From Streptosporangium brasiliense (GTDB lineage Bacteria; Actinomycetota; Actinomycetes; Streptosporangiales; Streptosporangiaceae), in the NCBI RefSeq assembly GCF_030811595.1, contig NZ_JAUSRB010000002.1, positions 62,001 to 126,000 of the forward strand: DNA of 64,000 bases, given 5' to 3'. The position numbers were made by a program, and so were the translations under genes. Below the pieces are notes generated by a model. It ran no database searches. It saw nothing but the letters and a program-made list of their open reading frames with translations, and was not told where the DNA came from. Shown one piece after another: positions 41,007 through 48,663 of the stretch (its first letter is position 1; every line of letters begins with the position of its first letter).

Positions 41007-42467
41007 GTGACCAGCGAAGACACCCGTACCTATGACGTGGTCGTGATCGGGGCCGGTCCGGTCGGTGAGAACGTCGCCGACCGGACCACCGCCGCCGGAC
41101 TGAGCACCGTCATCGTGGAAAGCGAGCTCGTCGGCGGCGAATGCTCGTACTGGGCGTGCGAACCGAGCAAGGCCCTGCTGCGGCCCGCTCTCCTGCGTGC
41201 CGACGCCGGCCGGGTACCCGGCCTGGCCCCGGCCGCCGCCGGACCACTGGACGCCGCCGCCGTACTGGCGCATCGCGACCGCATGGCCGCGCATTGGAGC
41301 GACGACGGCCAGGTCGAATGGCTCAAGACGGCCGGCATCGACCTCCGACGCGGCCACGGCCGCCTTGACGGGCCACGACGCGTGGCCGTGACCACCCCCG
41401 ACGGCGGCACCGTCCACCTGCGGGCCCGGCACGCCGTGGCCCTGTGCACAGGCAGCAGCGCCGCCCTCCCCGACCTGCCCGGGCTCGCCGCCCTGCGCCC
41501 CTGGACCAGCCGCGAAGCCACCAGCGCCCCGCAGCCGCCCGGACGGCTCCTCATCGTCGGCGCGGGCGTCGTGGCCACCGAGATGGCCACCGCCTGGCAG
41601 GCCCTCGGCACCCAGGTCACCCTCCTCGCCCGCGGCACCCGCCTGCTGCCCCAGATGGAACCCTTCGCCGGCGGACTTGTCGCCGACCGCCTGCGCGGAG
41701 CGGGCAGCGACCTGCGGTTCGGCGTGACCGTCGCCACCGCTGCCCGCACGGGCGGCGAGGTCCGCATCGCCCTTTCCGACGGCAGCCGGCTCACCGCGGA
41801 CGAGATCCTCTTCGCCACCGGCCGCGCGCCCCGCACCGGCGACATCGGCCTCGAGACCGTCGGCCTGCCCCCCGGAGGCTGGCTCACCACCGACGACACC
41901 CTCACCGTCACCGCCGCCCCGGGCGACTGGCTCTACGCCGTGGGCGACGTCAACCGGCGGGCCCTGCTCACCCACCAGGGCAAGTATCAGGCCCGCATCG
42001 CCGGTGCCGTCATCGCCGCCCGAGCCTGCGGCACCCCGCTCGACACCGGACGCTGGAGCCCTCACGCCGGCACCGCCGACACCGCCGCCGTACCTCAGGT
42101 CGTCTTCACCGACCCCGAGGTCGCCGGCGTCGGCCTCACCACCATCGAAGCCCGGCGCACCGGCCGCCGCGTCGACGTCGTCGACTACGACCTCGGCCAC
42201 GTCGCCGGCGCCCTCCAGCACGACCCGGACTACCGTGGCAGGGCCCGCGTCCTGATCGACCCCGATCGCCGCACCGTCGTCGGCGCCACCTTCGCCGGAC
42301 CGGGCGTCGCCGAGCTCCTCCACTCCGCCACCGTGGCGATCACCGGCGAAATCCCCGTCGAACGCCTCTGGCACGCCGTGCCGCCCTTCCCCACCATCAG
42401 CGAGGTGTGGCTGCGGCTGCTCGAGACGTACCGGGACCAGCACAGCCGAGGAGACAGGAACCCCTGA
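41007..42467 (+). CDS. Pyridine nucleotide-disulfide oxidoreductase-like flavoprotein
   Basis: A 486-residue FAD/NAD(P) protein of the class I disulfide-reductase family. FAD binding is VVVIGAGPVGENVA (about 10-23); the redox-active pair is in GGECSYWACEPSK (CX4C, about 43-55); NAD(P) binding is LLIVGAGVVATEMA; the second FAD motif is WLYAVGDVN. The C-terminal segment WHAVPPFPTISE aligns with the family HAHPTxxE box but has Phe where the catalytic His should be. Dithiol catalysis may thus be altered, as in some quinone reductases of this family. GTG 41007 follows GGAGG. It is third in the operon that begins with the exported hydrolase. Confidence 0.88.
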   Translation: MTSEDTRTYDVVVIGAGPVGENVADRTTAAGLSTVIVESELVGGECSYWACEPSKALLRPALLRADAGRVPGLAPAAAGPLDAAAVLAHRDRMAAHWSDDGQVEWLKTAGIDLRRGHGRLDGPRRVAVTTPDGGTVHLRARHAVALCTGSSAALPDLPGLAALRPWTSREATSAPQPPGRLLIVGAGVVATEMATAWQALGTQVTLLARGTRLLPQMEPFAGGLVADRLRGAGSDLRFGVTVATAARTGGEVRIALSDGSRLTADEILFATGRAPRTGDIGLETVGLPPGGWLTTDDTLTVTAAPGDWLYAVGDVNRRALLTHQGKYQARIAGAVIAARACGTPLDTGRWSPHAGTADTAAVPQVVFTDPEVAGVGLTTIEARRTGRRVDVVDYDLGHVAGALQHDPDYRGRARVLIDPDRRTVVGATFAGPGVAELLHSATVAITGEIPVERLWHAVPPFPTISEVWLRLLETYRDQHSRGDRNP

Positions 42468-42536
42468 CCTATGCAAGGAGCGGCGTTGTCACCAGGACTG
42501 ACGACGGGCCTCCTCTGCAGCACATGAAGAGATTTG

Positions 42537-42585
42537 TGTCACATAATGCGAACCTTGAGCTAATAAACGCTACATTGATGTGACA
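42537..42585 (+). promoter_or_regulatory. Inverted repeat TGTCACAT...ATGTGACA before the SDR gene
   Basis: Perfect 8-bp arms (42537-42544 and 42578-42585) with a 33-nt gap, extended by AATG/CATT on the inner side. The segment is the most AT-rich in the region and ends 30 nt before the SDR ATG. Both arms could be two half-operators of a repressor. Confidence 0.45.
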
Positions 42586-42615
42586 GTTAAAGAACGCCGG
42601 GCGGAGGAAACACCC

Positions 42616-43512
42616 ATGGCCAAGACATGGCTCATCACCGGAGCGTCACGCGGCTTCGGACGCCACCTCACCGAGGCCGTCCTTGAAGCAGGCGACCAGG
42701 TCATCGCCACCGCACGCAGCCCCAAGCAACTCGACGACCTGCCGGCCCGTCACGGCGACCGGATACGGGCGGTCGCACTCGACGTCACCGACGCCGCCGC
42801 GGCCTCCCGAGCGGTCAAGGAGGCCACCGACACCTTCGGCGGCCTCGACGTGATCGTCAACAACGCCGGCTACGGCAACAGCGCACCGATCGAGGAGATG
42901 GCCGAAGACGACTTCCGCGCCCAGATCGAGACCAACCTCTTCGGCGTCGTGAACGTCACACGGGCCGCCCTGCCCGTCCTGCGCGCCCAACGATCAGGAG
43001 TCTTCGTACAGTTCTCCTCCATCGGAGGGCGCGTCGGCGGCACCCCGGGAATGGGGGCCTACCAGGCCGCGAAGTTCGCCGTCGAAGGCTTCTCCGAAGT
43101 CCTCGCCAGCGAAGTCGCCCCCTTCGGCATCAAGGTCGTCATCGTCGAGCCAGGCGCGTTCCGCACCGACTGGCAGGGTTCCTCCATGGAGATCCACCCC
43201 GTCGGCCCCGACTACGAGCAGACCGTGGGCGCCATCCACCGCTACCGACGCGACACCGACGGCACCCAGCCCGGCGACCCCGCCCGTGCCGCCAGGATCA
43301 TCATCGACGTCGTCCGCGACGACGCCCCACCCCGACGGCTCCTCCTCGGCAGCGACGCCGTTGCCTCCGCCCGGAAAGCCGCCGAGATCCGCGCCGCCGA
43401 AACCGAGAAATGGGCTGACGTGAGCCGCTCGGCCGACTACCCCACCGCCGGATCGACGCCGGACCCAACCGGCTCCGGACGGAATTCGACGCGGGCAAGC
43501 AGGCCGCACTGA
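42616..43512 (+). CDS. Short-chain dehydrogenase/reductase
   Basis: A 298-residue classical SDR. The cofactor motif is TGASRGFG (7-14), NNAG is at about 86, the catalytic Ser is in VQFSSIGG and the YxxxK motif is in GAYQAAKF (about 152-158). ARS (41-43) in place of an acidic residue suggests NADP(H) preference. The C-terminal 50 residues are Ala/Ser/Thr-rich and probably disordered. GGAGGAAA is 6 nt before the ATG. Its promoter has a wide inverted repeat, so it is likely regulated separately from the flavoprotein gene 148 bp upstream. Confidence 0.92.
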   Translation: MAKTWLITGASRGFGRHLTEAVLEAGDQVIATARSPKQLDDLPARHGDRIRAVALDVTDAAAASRAVKEATDTFGGLDVIVNNAGYGNSAPIEEMAEDDFRAQIETNLFGVVNVTRAALPVLRAQRSGVFVQFSSIGGRVGGTPGMGAYQAAKFAVEGFSEVLASEVAPFGIKVVIVEPGAFRTDWQGSSMEIHPVGPDYEQTVGAIHRYRRDTDGTQPGDPARAARIIIDVVRDDAPPRRLLLGSDAVASARKAAEIRAAETEKWADVSRSADYPTAGSTPDPTGSGRNSTRASRPH

Positions 43513-43724
43513 GCACCGGTTTCCCGGGAAGTGCCGGGTACGCGGTCCTGTGACCGTTGTGCGGCTCGACCTGATGACGCGACTCCAGGAACTGGAAGTA
43601 CACCGTCAACGCGGCCGCCCGGCCAGGGTCCGCGCGGGTACGGCAGCGGTACAACTCCCCTGACCGGGATGCTAGGCTGCCGTCCGTTCGGTATTGGATC
43701 GGCGTGGGAGGGAGGTGAGGTTTG

Positions 43725-43793
43725 ATGACCGCGGTGAAGACCGCTGCCATGCGCAGCGCCCGGGCCAACCTCACGTCCCGGGCCCCGGTCTGA
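43725..43793 (+). CDS. 22-residue leader ORF upstream of rsgA
   Basis: ATG 43725 is preceded by a very strong RBS (GGGAGGGAGGTGAGG, 5 nt spacing). The ORF encodes a 22-residue basic, non-hydrophobic peptide (MTAVKTAAMRSARANLTSRA then PV) and stops at 43793, 92 nt before the TTG start of rsgA. A small GAGCC/GGCTC hairpin lies between. The strong RBS on a tiny ORF followed by a weak TTG start is the layout of a translation-sensing leader. No sequence relation to known leaders is seen. Confidence 0.5.
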   Translation: MTAVKTAAMRSARANLTSRAPV

Positions 43794-43885
43794 CCCACTT
43801 CTTCCCCCAGCCTTGAGCCACCCGGCTCAGCAGGCGGGGTGATGTCCGCGTCTCGTCGGGGCCCCTTCTCCGCAAGGGTCTCACG

Positions 43886-44962
43886 TTGCCACACACATAC
43901 ACCGATCCATCCGGCCTGTCCCGGTACGGGTGGACCGACGCACTCGACCGAACCTTCACCGAACATCACGGAGCGGGCCTCGTGCCGGCCCGGATCTCCC
44001 GGGTCGATCGCGGCCTGTGCACGGCGATCACCGCGTCGGGCCCGACACGGGCCACGTTCGCCGCGCCGTACCCGCCCGACCCGCTCCTGACGCCCTGCAC
44101 CGGCGACTGGGCCGCGCTGCGCCCGGGCGCCGAGCCGCACCTGGTGGCGCTGCTGCCGCGGCACAGCGCGATCGTGCGCTCGTCGGCGTCCAGGTCCTCC
44201 CACGGGCAGGTGCTCGCCGCCAACGTCGACACGGTCGTCATCGCCCTGTCCCTGGCCACGCCCTTGGACGCGGCCAAACTGGAGCGGCTGCTCGCCCTGG
44301 CCTGGGAGAGCGGGGCGCAGCCGGTGATCGTCTTGACCAAGGCGGATCTGGCCCACGACCCCGAGGCCGTCCACGCCGAGGCCGGCGCGCTGGCACCTGG
44401 CGTGGACATCCTGGTCACCAGCGTCGCCACGGGTCACAACATCGACGTGCTGGCCGCGCTGGTGCACGGCACCACCGTGCTGCTCGGCCCCTCGGGTGCG
44501 GGCAAGTCCAGCCTCGGCAACACGCTGCTCGGCGAGGAGCTGCTGGCCACCGGCACGGTACGCGCGCAGGACGGCAAGGGCCGCCACACCACCGTCCGCC
44601 GCGAGCTGCTCCCCCTGCCCGGCGGCGGGGTCCTCATCGACACGCCCGGCCTGCGCGGGATCAGCCTGCACGACGCCGCCGACGGCCTGGAACAGGTCTT
44701 CGCCGAGATCGAAGACCTCGCCGCGTATTGCCGCTTCGGCGATTGCGCCCACGGCACCGAGCCAGGATGTGCGGTCCAGGCCGCCATCGCGGCGGGTGAG
44801 CTGCCCGAACGTCGCCTGCGCAGCTACCGCAAGCTGCAACGGGAGAACGCCTGGGCGGCCTCACGTACCGATGCCCGGCTGCGCGACGAGCGCGTCAACC
44901 GGCAGAAGGCCATCACCAGTCATCTGCGCGCCACCTACAGGTTCCGGGACCAGCAGCCATGA
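43886..44962 (+). CDS. rsgA: Ribosome small-subunit-dependent GTPase
   Basis: A 358-residue circularly permuted GTPase that acts in late 30S maturation. After an OB-fold domain (about 35-115) the G motifs come in the RsgA order: G4 TKAD (about 151), G1 GPSGAGKSSLGN (about 202), G3 DTPGLRG (about 252). The C-terminal zinc knuckle is YCRFGDCAHGTEPGCAV (about 281). The start is TTG 43886, with AAGGG 8 nt upstream. A short strongly translated ORF precedes it. Its stop overlaps an in-frame ATG of the methyltransferase gene (ATGA at 44959), suggesting one transcript. Confidence 0.92.
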   Translation: MPHTYTDPSGLSRYGWTDALDRTFTEHHGAGLVPARISRVDRGLCTAITASGPTRATFAAPYPPDPLLTPCTGDWAALRPGAEPHLVALLPRHSAIVRSSASRSSHGQVLAANVDTVVIALSLATPLDAAKLERLLALAWESGAQPVIVLTKADLAHDPEAVHAEAGALAPGVDILVTSVATGHNIDVLAALVHGTTVLLGPSGAGKSSLGNTLLGEELLATGTVRAQDGKGRHTTVRRELLPLPGGGVLIDTPGLRGISLHDAADGLEQVFAEIEDLAAYCRFGDCAHGTEPGCAVQAAIAAGELPERRLRSYRKLQRENAWAASRTDARLRDERVNRQKAITSHLRATYRFRDQQP

Positions 44963-45021
44963 CCGGCCGCGTCCCACCGACCTCCCCGACCGCTCATCGT
45001 CCACCAGGAGCCCGCACCACC

Positions 45022-46311
45022 ATGCCCGAAAGCCCGCACGACCCGATCGGCGACCCCACAGTGGCGGCGCTCTTCGCCCTGCACGACAACCTGGCACGTC
45101 AAGGCCCCGGCTCCGACGCGACCACCCGCCACCTGCTGTCCCTGGCCGGGCCGCTGGCGCCGCGCCCGCGCGTGCTGGACATCGGCTGCGGGCCGGGCCG
45201 CTCCTCACTGGTGCTGGCCCAGGCCGGCGCCGAGGTCACCGCGGTCGACCTGCATCAGCCGTACCTCGACGGACTGGCACGGACCGCCGCCGACCGCGGC
45301 CTCGTCGTCCACACCGTACGGGCGTCGATGGCGGACCTGCCCTTCCCGGACGAGAGCTCCGACCTGATCTGGGCCGAAGGGTCCGCGTACATCATCGGCT
45401 TCGACACCGCGCTGCGCTCCTGGCGGCGGCTGCTCGCCCCGGGTGGCCGGCTGGTCGTCACCGAATGCGAATGGAGCACCGACTCCCCCTCCGCCGAAGC
45501 CCGCGCGTTCTGGGATCAGGCGTATCCGCTGCGCACACGGGAGCGCAACATCGCCGCGGCGCACGCCGCGGGGTACGCCGTCGCCGCGGTGTATCCGCTC
45601 CCCGACCGCGACTGGTTCGAGGAGTACTACACGCCGCTGTCACAGCGCGCCCACGCGGCCGACCTGGCCGTACCCGGGATGCGCCAGGCGGTCGCGGCCA
45701 CCCTGCAAGAGATCACTATGCGCCGCGAGCACGGCGCGGACTACCAGTACACCGGCTATGTCCTGCATCCGCAGAAGGACAAGGAGACGGACCCGACCAT
45801 GACCCCTTCCTGGACCACCCGCCCCGAGAGCACCGGCGACGTCGCCGCCATCCGCGACATCAACCTTGCTGCCTTCCCCAGCTCGCACGAGGCCGACCTC
45901 GTCGAGGCGCTGCGGGCCGACCCGCAGGCGTGGCTGCCCGGCATGTCCTGGCTGGCCGAGGCCCCCGGCGGCGATCTCGCCGGATACGCGCTGCTCACCC
46001 GCTGCCACGTCGGCGACTCACCCGCCCTCGCCCTGGGCCCGTGCGCCGTCAAGCCCGAACATCAGCGGCGGGGCGCGGGTTCCGCCGCCATCCGCGCCGC
46101 TCTGCGCGCCGCCCGCGAGCAGGGCGAGAACCTGGTGGTCGTGCTCGGCCACGCCGAGTACTACCCGCGCTTCGGCTTCACCCCGGCCTCCGGGTACGGC
46201 ATCCGCCCGCCCTTCGACGTCGAGGACAAGTACATGATGGCGCTCACCCTCGACCCTGAACGGCCGGTCCCGAGCGGCGTCATCCGCTACCCGGCGGCGT
46301 TCGGCGTCTGA
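45022..46311 (+). CDS. SAM methyltransferase fused to GNAT acetyltransferase
   Basis: A 429-residue two-domain protein. Residues 1 to about 245 are a class I methyltransferase: VLDIGCGPGRSSLVLAQAG (about 49-67), AVDLHQPYLDGL, and a LLAPGGRLVVTE strand. From about residue 258 (TMTPSWTTRPESTGD) a GNAT domain follows, with the acetyl-CoA loop RRGAGSAAIRAAL (about 349) and YYPRFGFTPA. Internal ATG 45799 could also give a free GNAT protein. I chose ATG 45022 (AGGAG 11 nt upstream, conserved start); ATG 44959 overlaps the rsgA stop and would add 21 low-complexity residues. Substrates are unknown; a modification or detoxification role is inferred. Confidence 0.85.
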   Translation: MPESPHDPIGDPTVAALFALHDNLARQGPGSDATTRHLLSLAGPLAPRPRVLDIGCGPGRSSLVLAQAGAEVTAVDLHQPYLDGLARTAADRGLVVHTVRASMADLPFPDESSDLIWAEGSAYIIGFDTALRSWRRLLAPGGRLVVTECEWSTDSPSAEARAFWDQAYPLRTRERNIAAAHAAGYAVAAVYPLPDRDWFEEYYTPLSQRAHAADLAVPGMRQAVAATLQEITMRREHGADYQYTGYVLHPQKDKETDPTMTPSWTTRPESTGDVAAIRDINLAAFPSSHEADLVEALRADPQAWLPGMSWLAEAPGGDLAGYALLTRCHVGDSPALALGPCAVKPEHQRRGAGSAAIRAALRAAREQGENLVVVLGHAEYYPRFGFTPASGYGIRPPFDVEDKYMMALTLDPERPVPSGVIRYPAAFGV

Positions 46312-46515
46312 TCTCCCGCTCCTTGGACGCGGCGAACGGCTCTCAGCGTGGCTGGGGGCCGTTCGACCGTCGCGAAGGCCGGCGGCCTTACGGCCGAGCA
46401 CCCGTGGTGCGAGACGTGGGACTGGCCTGCCTCGGACGCGGTCACGAGCTCGCGTGGGTGAGCAGCGACATGATCATGGTCCACACCTGGTCCACAGCCA
46501 GTGAGCGTCAACGAG

Positions 46516-46553
46516 AACGGGCGGGACTCCGTGAGATTGGAGTCCCGCCCGTT
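46516..46553 (+). terminator. Strong hairpin downstream of the rsgA operon
   Basis: A perfect 15-bp stem (46516-46530 with 46539-46553) with an 8-nt loop, beginning 205 nt after the fusion gene. It lies between that gene and the tRNA on the opposite strand and may also bound the tRNA transcript. The rest of the 290-bp gap shows no gene. Confidence 0.75.
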
Positions 46554-46603
46554 TCGGCGTTCTAACTGCAGATCAACCCGTGTTCGGGCTGGCCTGGCTG
46601 GTG

Positions 46604-46675
46604 TGCCCCCTGCAAGATTCGAACTTGCGCTCCCGGCTCCGGAGGCCGGTGCTCTATCCCCTGAGCTAAGGGGGC
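46604..46675 (-). tRNA. tRNA-Arg (anticodon CCG)
   Basis: A full cloverleaf reads on the minus strand: acceptor GCCCCCT/AGGGGGC, D arm GCTC/GAGC, anticodon stem CCGGC/GCCGG with loop CTCCGGA (anticodon CCG), T arm GCAAG-TTCGAAT-CTTGC, discriminator A, 72 nt. CCA is not encoded. CCG decodes CGG, one of the frequent Arg codons in this GC-rich DNA. No integrase lies beside it. Confidence 0.93.
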
Positions 46676-46755
46676 CAACGAGTGATTAGATTACCAGCAT
46701 CTTGAGGTGAACAGACACTCGCAGCGCGAAGTCGGTGATCTGGGGGCGCCGGTCT

Positions 46756-47925
46756 TTACCTGGTGGCCGTCCGGGGGGTTGGGCGGACCGCCCCTCGGTA
46801 GCGCGAGCGGTAGTAGGCGGAGGCGGCGAAGTCCGTCGTCTTGACGACGTCACCGCGCTTGGGGGCGTGCACCATGACGCCGTCCTTCACGTAGACGCCC
46901 ACGTGGGTGGGGTCTCCGGTGCCGCCGCCGAAGAAGACCAGGTCTCCGGCCTGGAGCTGGGAGAACGGCACGCGACGCCCCTGCCTGAACTGGCTGCCGG
47001 TGTAGTGGGTGAGCACGGCTCCCGCCCTGGACCAGGCGTGCAGGGCGAGGCCGGAGCAGTCGAAGCCACCGCCGGTCGGCCCCGCGGTCGAGCCTCCGCC
47101 CCAGACGTACGGCCTGCCGATCTGGCGGAGCGCCGCGGCCGCCGCCGTCTGCCCCGGCGACGGCCTGTCCGGCTGCTGAGAGAGCGTGGCCGAAGGACGG
47201 GAGGAGGGGGTGGCCGAGGGGCGGGAGGAGGGTGTGGCCCAGGGGCGGGAGGAGGCAGCCGGGGAAGGAGACACCTCCGGCTCCGCGGAGGAGACGACGG
47301 CCGGCTGGCGGACTCGCGAGGGAGGCGGAGAGCTGGAGGGGTCTGCGACATCAGGGGAGGCGGAGGGGACGGCACCCGCAGCAGACCCGGAGCCGGAGGA
47401 GACGGTGACGTCGGGAGACTCGGAGCTGGAGGCAGCGCCCCTGGAGGATCCGGAGCCGGAAGGGACGGCACCCCCAGCAGACCCGGAGCCCGAAGGGACG
47501 GTGACGTCGGGAGACTCGGAGATGGAGGCAGCACTCCTGGAGGATCCGGAGCCAGAAGGGACGGCACCCCCAGCAGACCCGGAGCCCGAAGGGACGGCGT
47601 CTCCGGGGGTGCCGGAGGCGCTCGTGGGTCGGGCACCGCCCATGGCGGAGAGGGCGCCTCCCGCGGCGGAGAGGGCACTGTCCGTCGCGGCCTGGCCGGC
47701 CCGGGGCGGGGAACCCGAACCTGTGCGGGCGGCCTCGCAGGCGCCGGTGAGCGCGGCCCGGCCCCTTTCTCCGAGCCACCTCCGGAGTCCGGCCGGCAGC
47801 TCCATCTCGGCCAGCAGCCGCCTCCAGCCCTCGGCGGCCTGCGCGCAGGGGCGGGCCGCGGGCACTTCGGGGCTCCCCGCGAGGGTCGCCATGAGGACGG
47901 TGGCGGTGAGGATTGTCGTGATCAT
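46756..47925 (-). CDS. Secreted NlpC/P60 cell-wall hydrolase with repeat linker
   Basis: A 389-residue protein. The N-terminal signal peptide (about 1-24) is followed by a helical segment, then a Ser/Gly/Pro-rich linker of about 160 residues with 32-residue repeats, and finally an NlpC/P60 domain (about 262-380). The catalytic Cys is in GGGFDCSGLALHAW, the His in DPTHVGVYV and the third polar residue in VMVHAPKRG. Such enzymes cleave gamma-D-glutamyl-diamino acid bonds in peptidoglycan. The linker also has three PSSRPSAT-type 8-residue repeats. It is flanked by a tRNA and a response regulator gene; no partner is apparent. Confidence 0.9.
   Translation of the reverse strand: MITTILTATVLMATLAGSPEVPAARPCAQAAEGWRRLLAEMELPAGLRRWLGERGRAALTGACEAARTGSGSPPRAGQAATDSALSAAGGALSAMGGARPTSASGTPGDAVPSGSGSAGGAVPSGSGSSRSAASISESPDVTVPSGSGSAGGAVPSGSGSSRGAASSSESPDVTVSSGSGSAAGAVPSASPDVADPSSSPPPSRVRQPAVVSSAEPEVSPSPAASSRPWATPSSRPSATPSSRPSATLSQQPDRPSPGQTAAAAALRQIGRPYVWGGGSTAGPTGGGFDCSGLALHAWSRAGAVLTHYTGSQFRQGRRVPFSQLQAGDLVFFGGGTGDPTHVGVYVKDGVMVHAPKRGDVVKTTDFAASAYYRSRYRGAVRPTPRTATR
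47361..47600 (-). repeat. 96-bp tandem repeats in the NlpC/P60 linker
   Basis: About 2.5 copies with exact 96-bp period: equivalent positions are 47361, 47457 and 47553. Each encodes 32 residues of the SPDVTVPSGSGSAGGAVPSG / SGSSRxAASxSE type. Copies differ at a few bases. This supports length variation of the wall-spanning linker. Confidence 0.85.
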
Positions 47926-48008
47926 GCGTGCCCTCCCTGGGCTCGATGAACGATCGAGGCCTCAGGATGTGCGGGACGGGGCCTCCCCCAAGGAGCCGAA
48001 CCAGATTC

Positions 48009-48062
48009 TGTGGACGCCCAGCGGGCTGTCCACAGCTGCGGAGGGTGACCCAACTGTCCACA
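48009..48062. other. Cluster of three DnaA-box-like sites
   Basis: Within 54 bp there are two CTGTCCACA (48026-48034, 48054-48062) and one inverted TGTGGACG (48009-48016). They match the actinobacterial DnaA box core TGTCCACA. The gap 47926-48273 holds this cluster, a CCTATAGG at about 48075 and the response-regulator promoter. It is too small for an origin; DnaA titration or transcriptional control is possible. Confidence 0.35.
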
Positions 48063-48273
48063 GCCCCCACCCCACCTATAGGCCCCACGCCGCCCCTGCC
48101 CGGGCTCCTGTGGAGGAGGCCCGGGTGACGGCCCAGGGGAAGATCGGGGAACCTCCGGCATCCCCTGGAAACCGGTCTCCGCCCCTTCGGGACCTGCCCT
48201 CGGTGGACAGTCGTCCGTACGCATCCGCCGAAAACCGCGCGTGACCCGGCTCCGAAGAGTTAGCCTCACCGCC

Positions 48274-48663
48274 GTGGGCGAGGTTCTGGGCAAGGTATTG
48301 GTGGTGGATGACGACGAGGTCATCCGACAGCTGATCGCGGTCAACCTGACCCTGGAGGGGTTCCAGGTGGAGACCGCCTACGACGGGCAGAACTGCCTGG
48401 ACCGGGTGCTCGACGTGATGCCCGACGTGATCACGTTGGATGTCATGATGCCCCGGCTGGACGGGTGGATGACCGCCACCAGGTTGCGCGGCGACAAGGG
48501 GACCCGGCACATCAAGGTGGTCCTGATCACCGCGCGGGCGCAGGAGGACGACAAGCGCCGAGGGCTCGGCATCGGGGTCGACGCCTATCTCACCAAGCCG
48601 TTCGACCCGGCCGAGCTCATCCAGGTCGTCCGCGACCTGGCGCTGGCCACCCGCAGCGGCTAG
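48274..48663 (+). CDS. Single-domain response regulator
   Basis: A 129-residue receiver domain without output domain. Acidic residues DDDE (about 11-14), the phosphorylated Asp in VITLDVMMPRLDGW (about 54), Thr in LITARAQ and Lys in YLTKPFDP are all in place. It probably acts by protein contact, like CheY or Spo0F. GTG 48274 is chosen because homologous sequence begins there and TTAGCC lies 8 nt upstream like a -10 of a leaderless gene; GTG 48241 is in frame. No kinase gene is adjacent. Its stop overlaps the convergent LAL gene end by 4 nt. Confidence 0.88.
   Translation: MGEVLGKVLVVDDDEVIRQLIAVNLTLEGFQVETAYDGQNCLDRVLDVMPDVITLDVMMPRLDGWMTATRLRGDKGTRHIKVVLITARAQEDDKRRGLGIGVDAYLTKPFDPAELIQVVRDLALATRSG

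Noticed and set aside
43530..43640. Antisense peptide containing VYFQFLESRHQ
   Set aside because: Short open stretch with no start, RBS or recognisable domain; likely chance.
46477..46498. Two TGGTCCACA motifs
   Set aside because: They deviate from the DnaA box at the third position and lie in a region with no other replication signal.
46604..46675. Genomic-island attachment site at the tRNA-Arg gene
   Set aside because: No integrase, transposase or repeated tRNA 3' end was seen on either side.
48009..48062. Replication origin
   Set aside because: Only three DnaA-box-like sites, no dnaA/dnaN neighbours and no AT-rich unwinding element.
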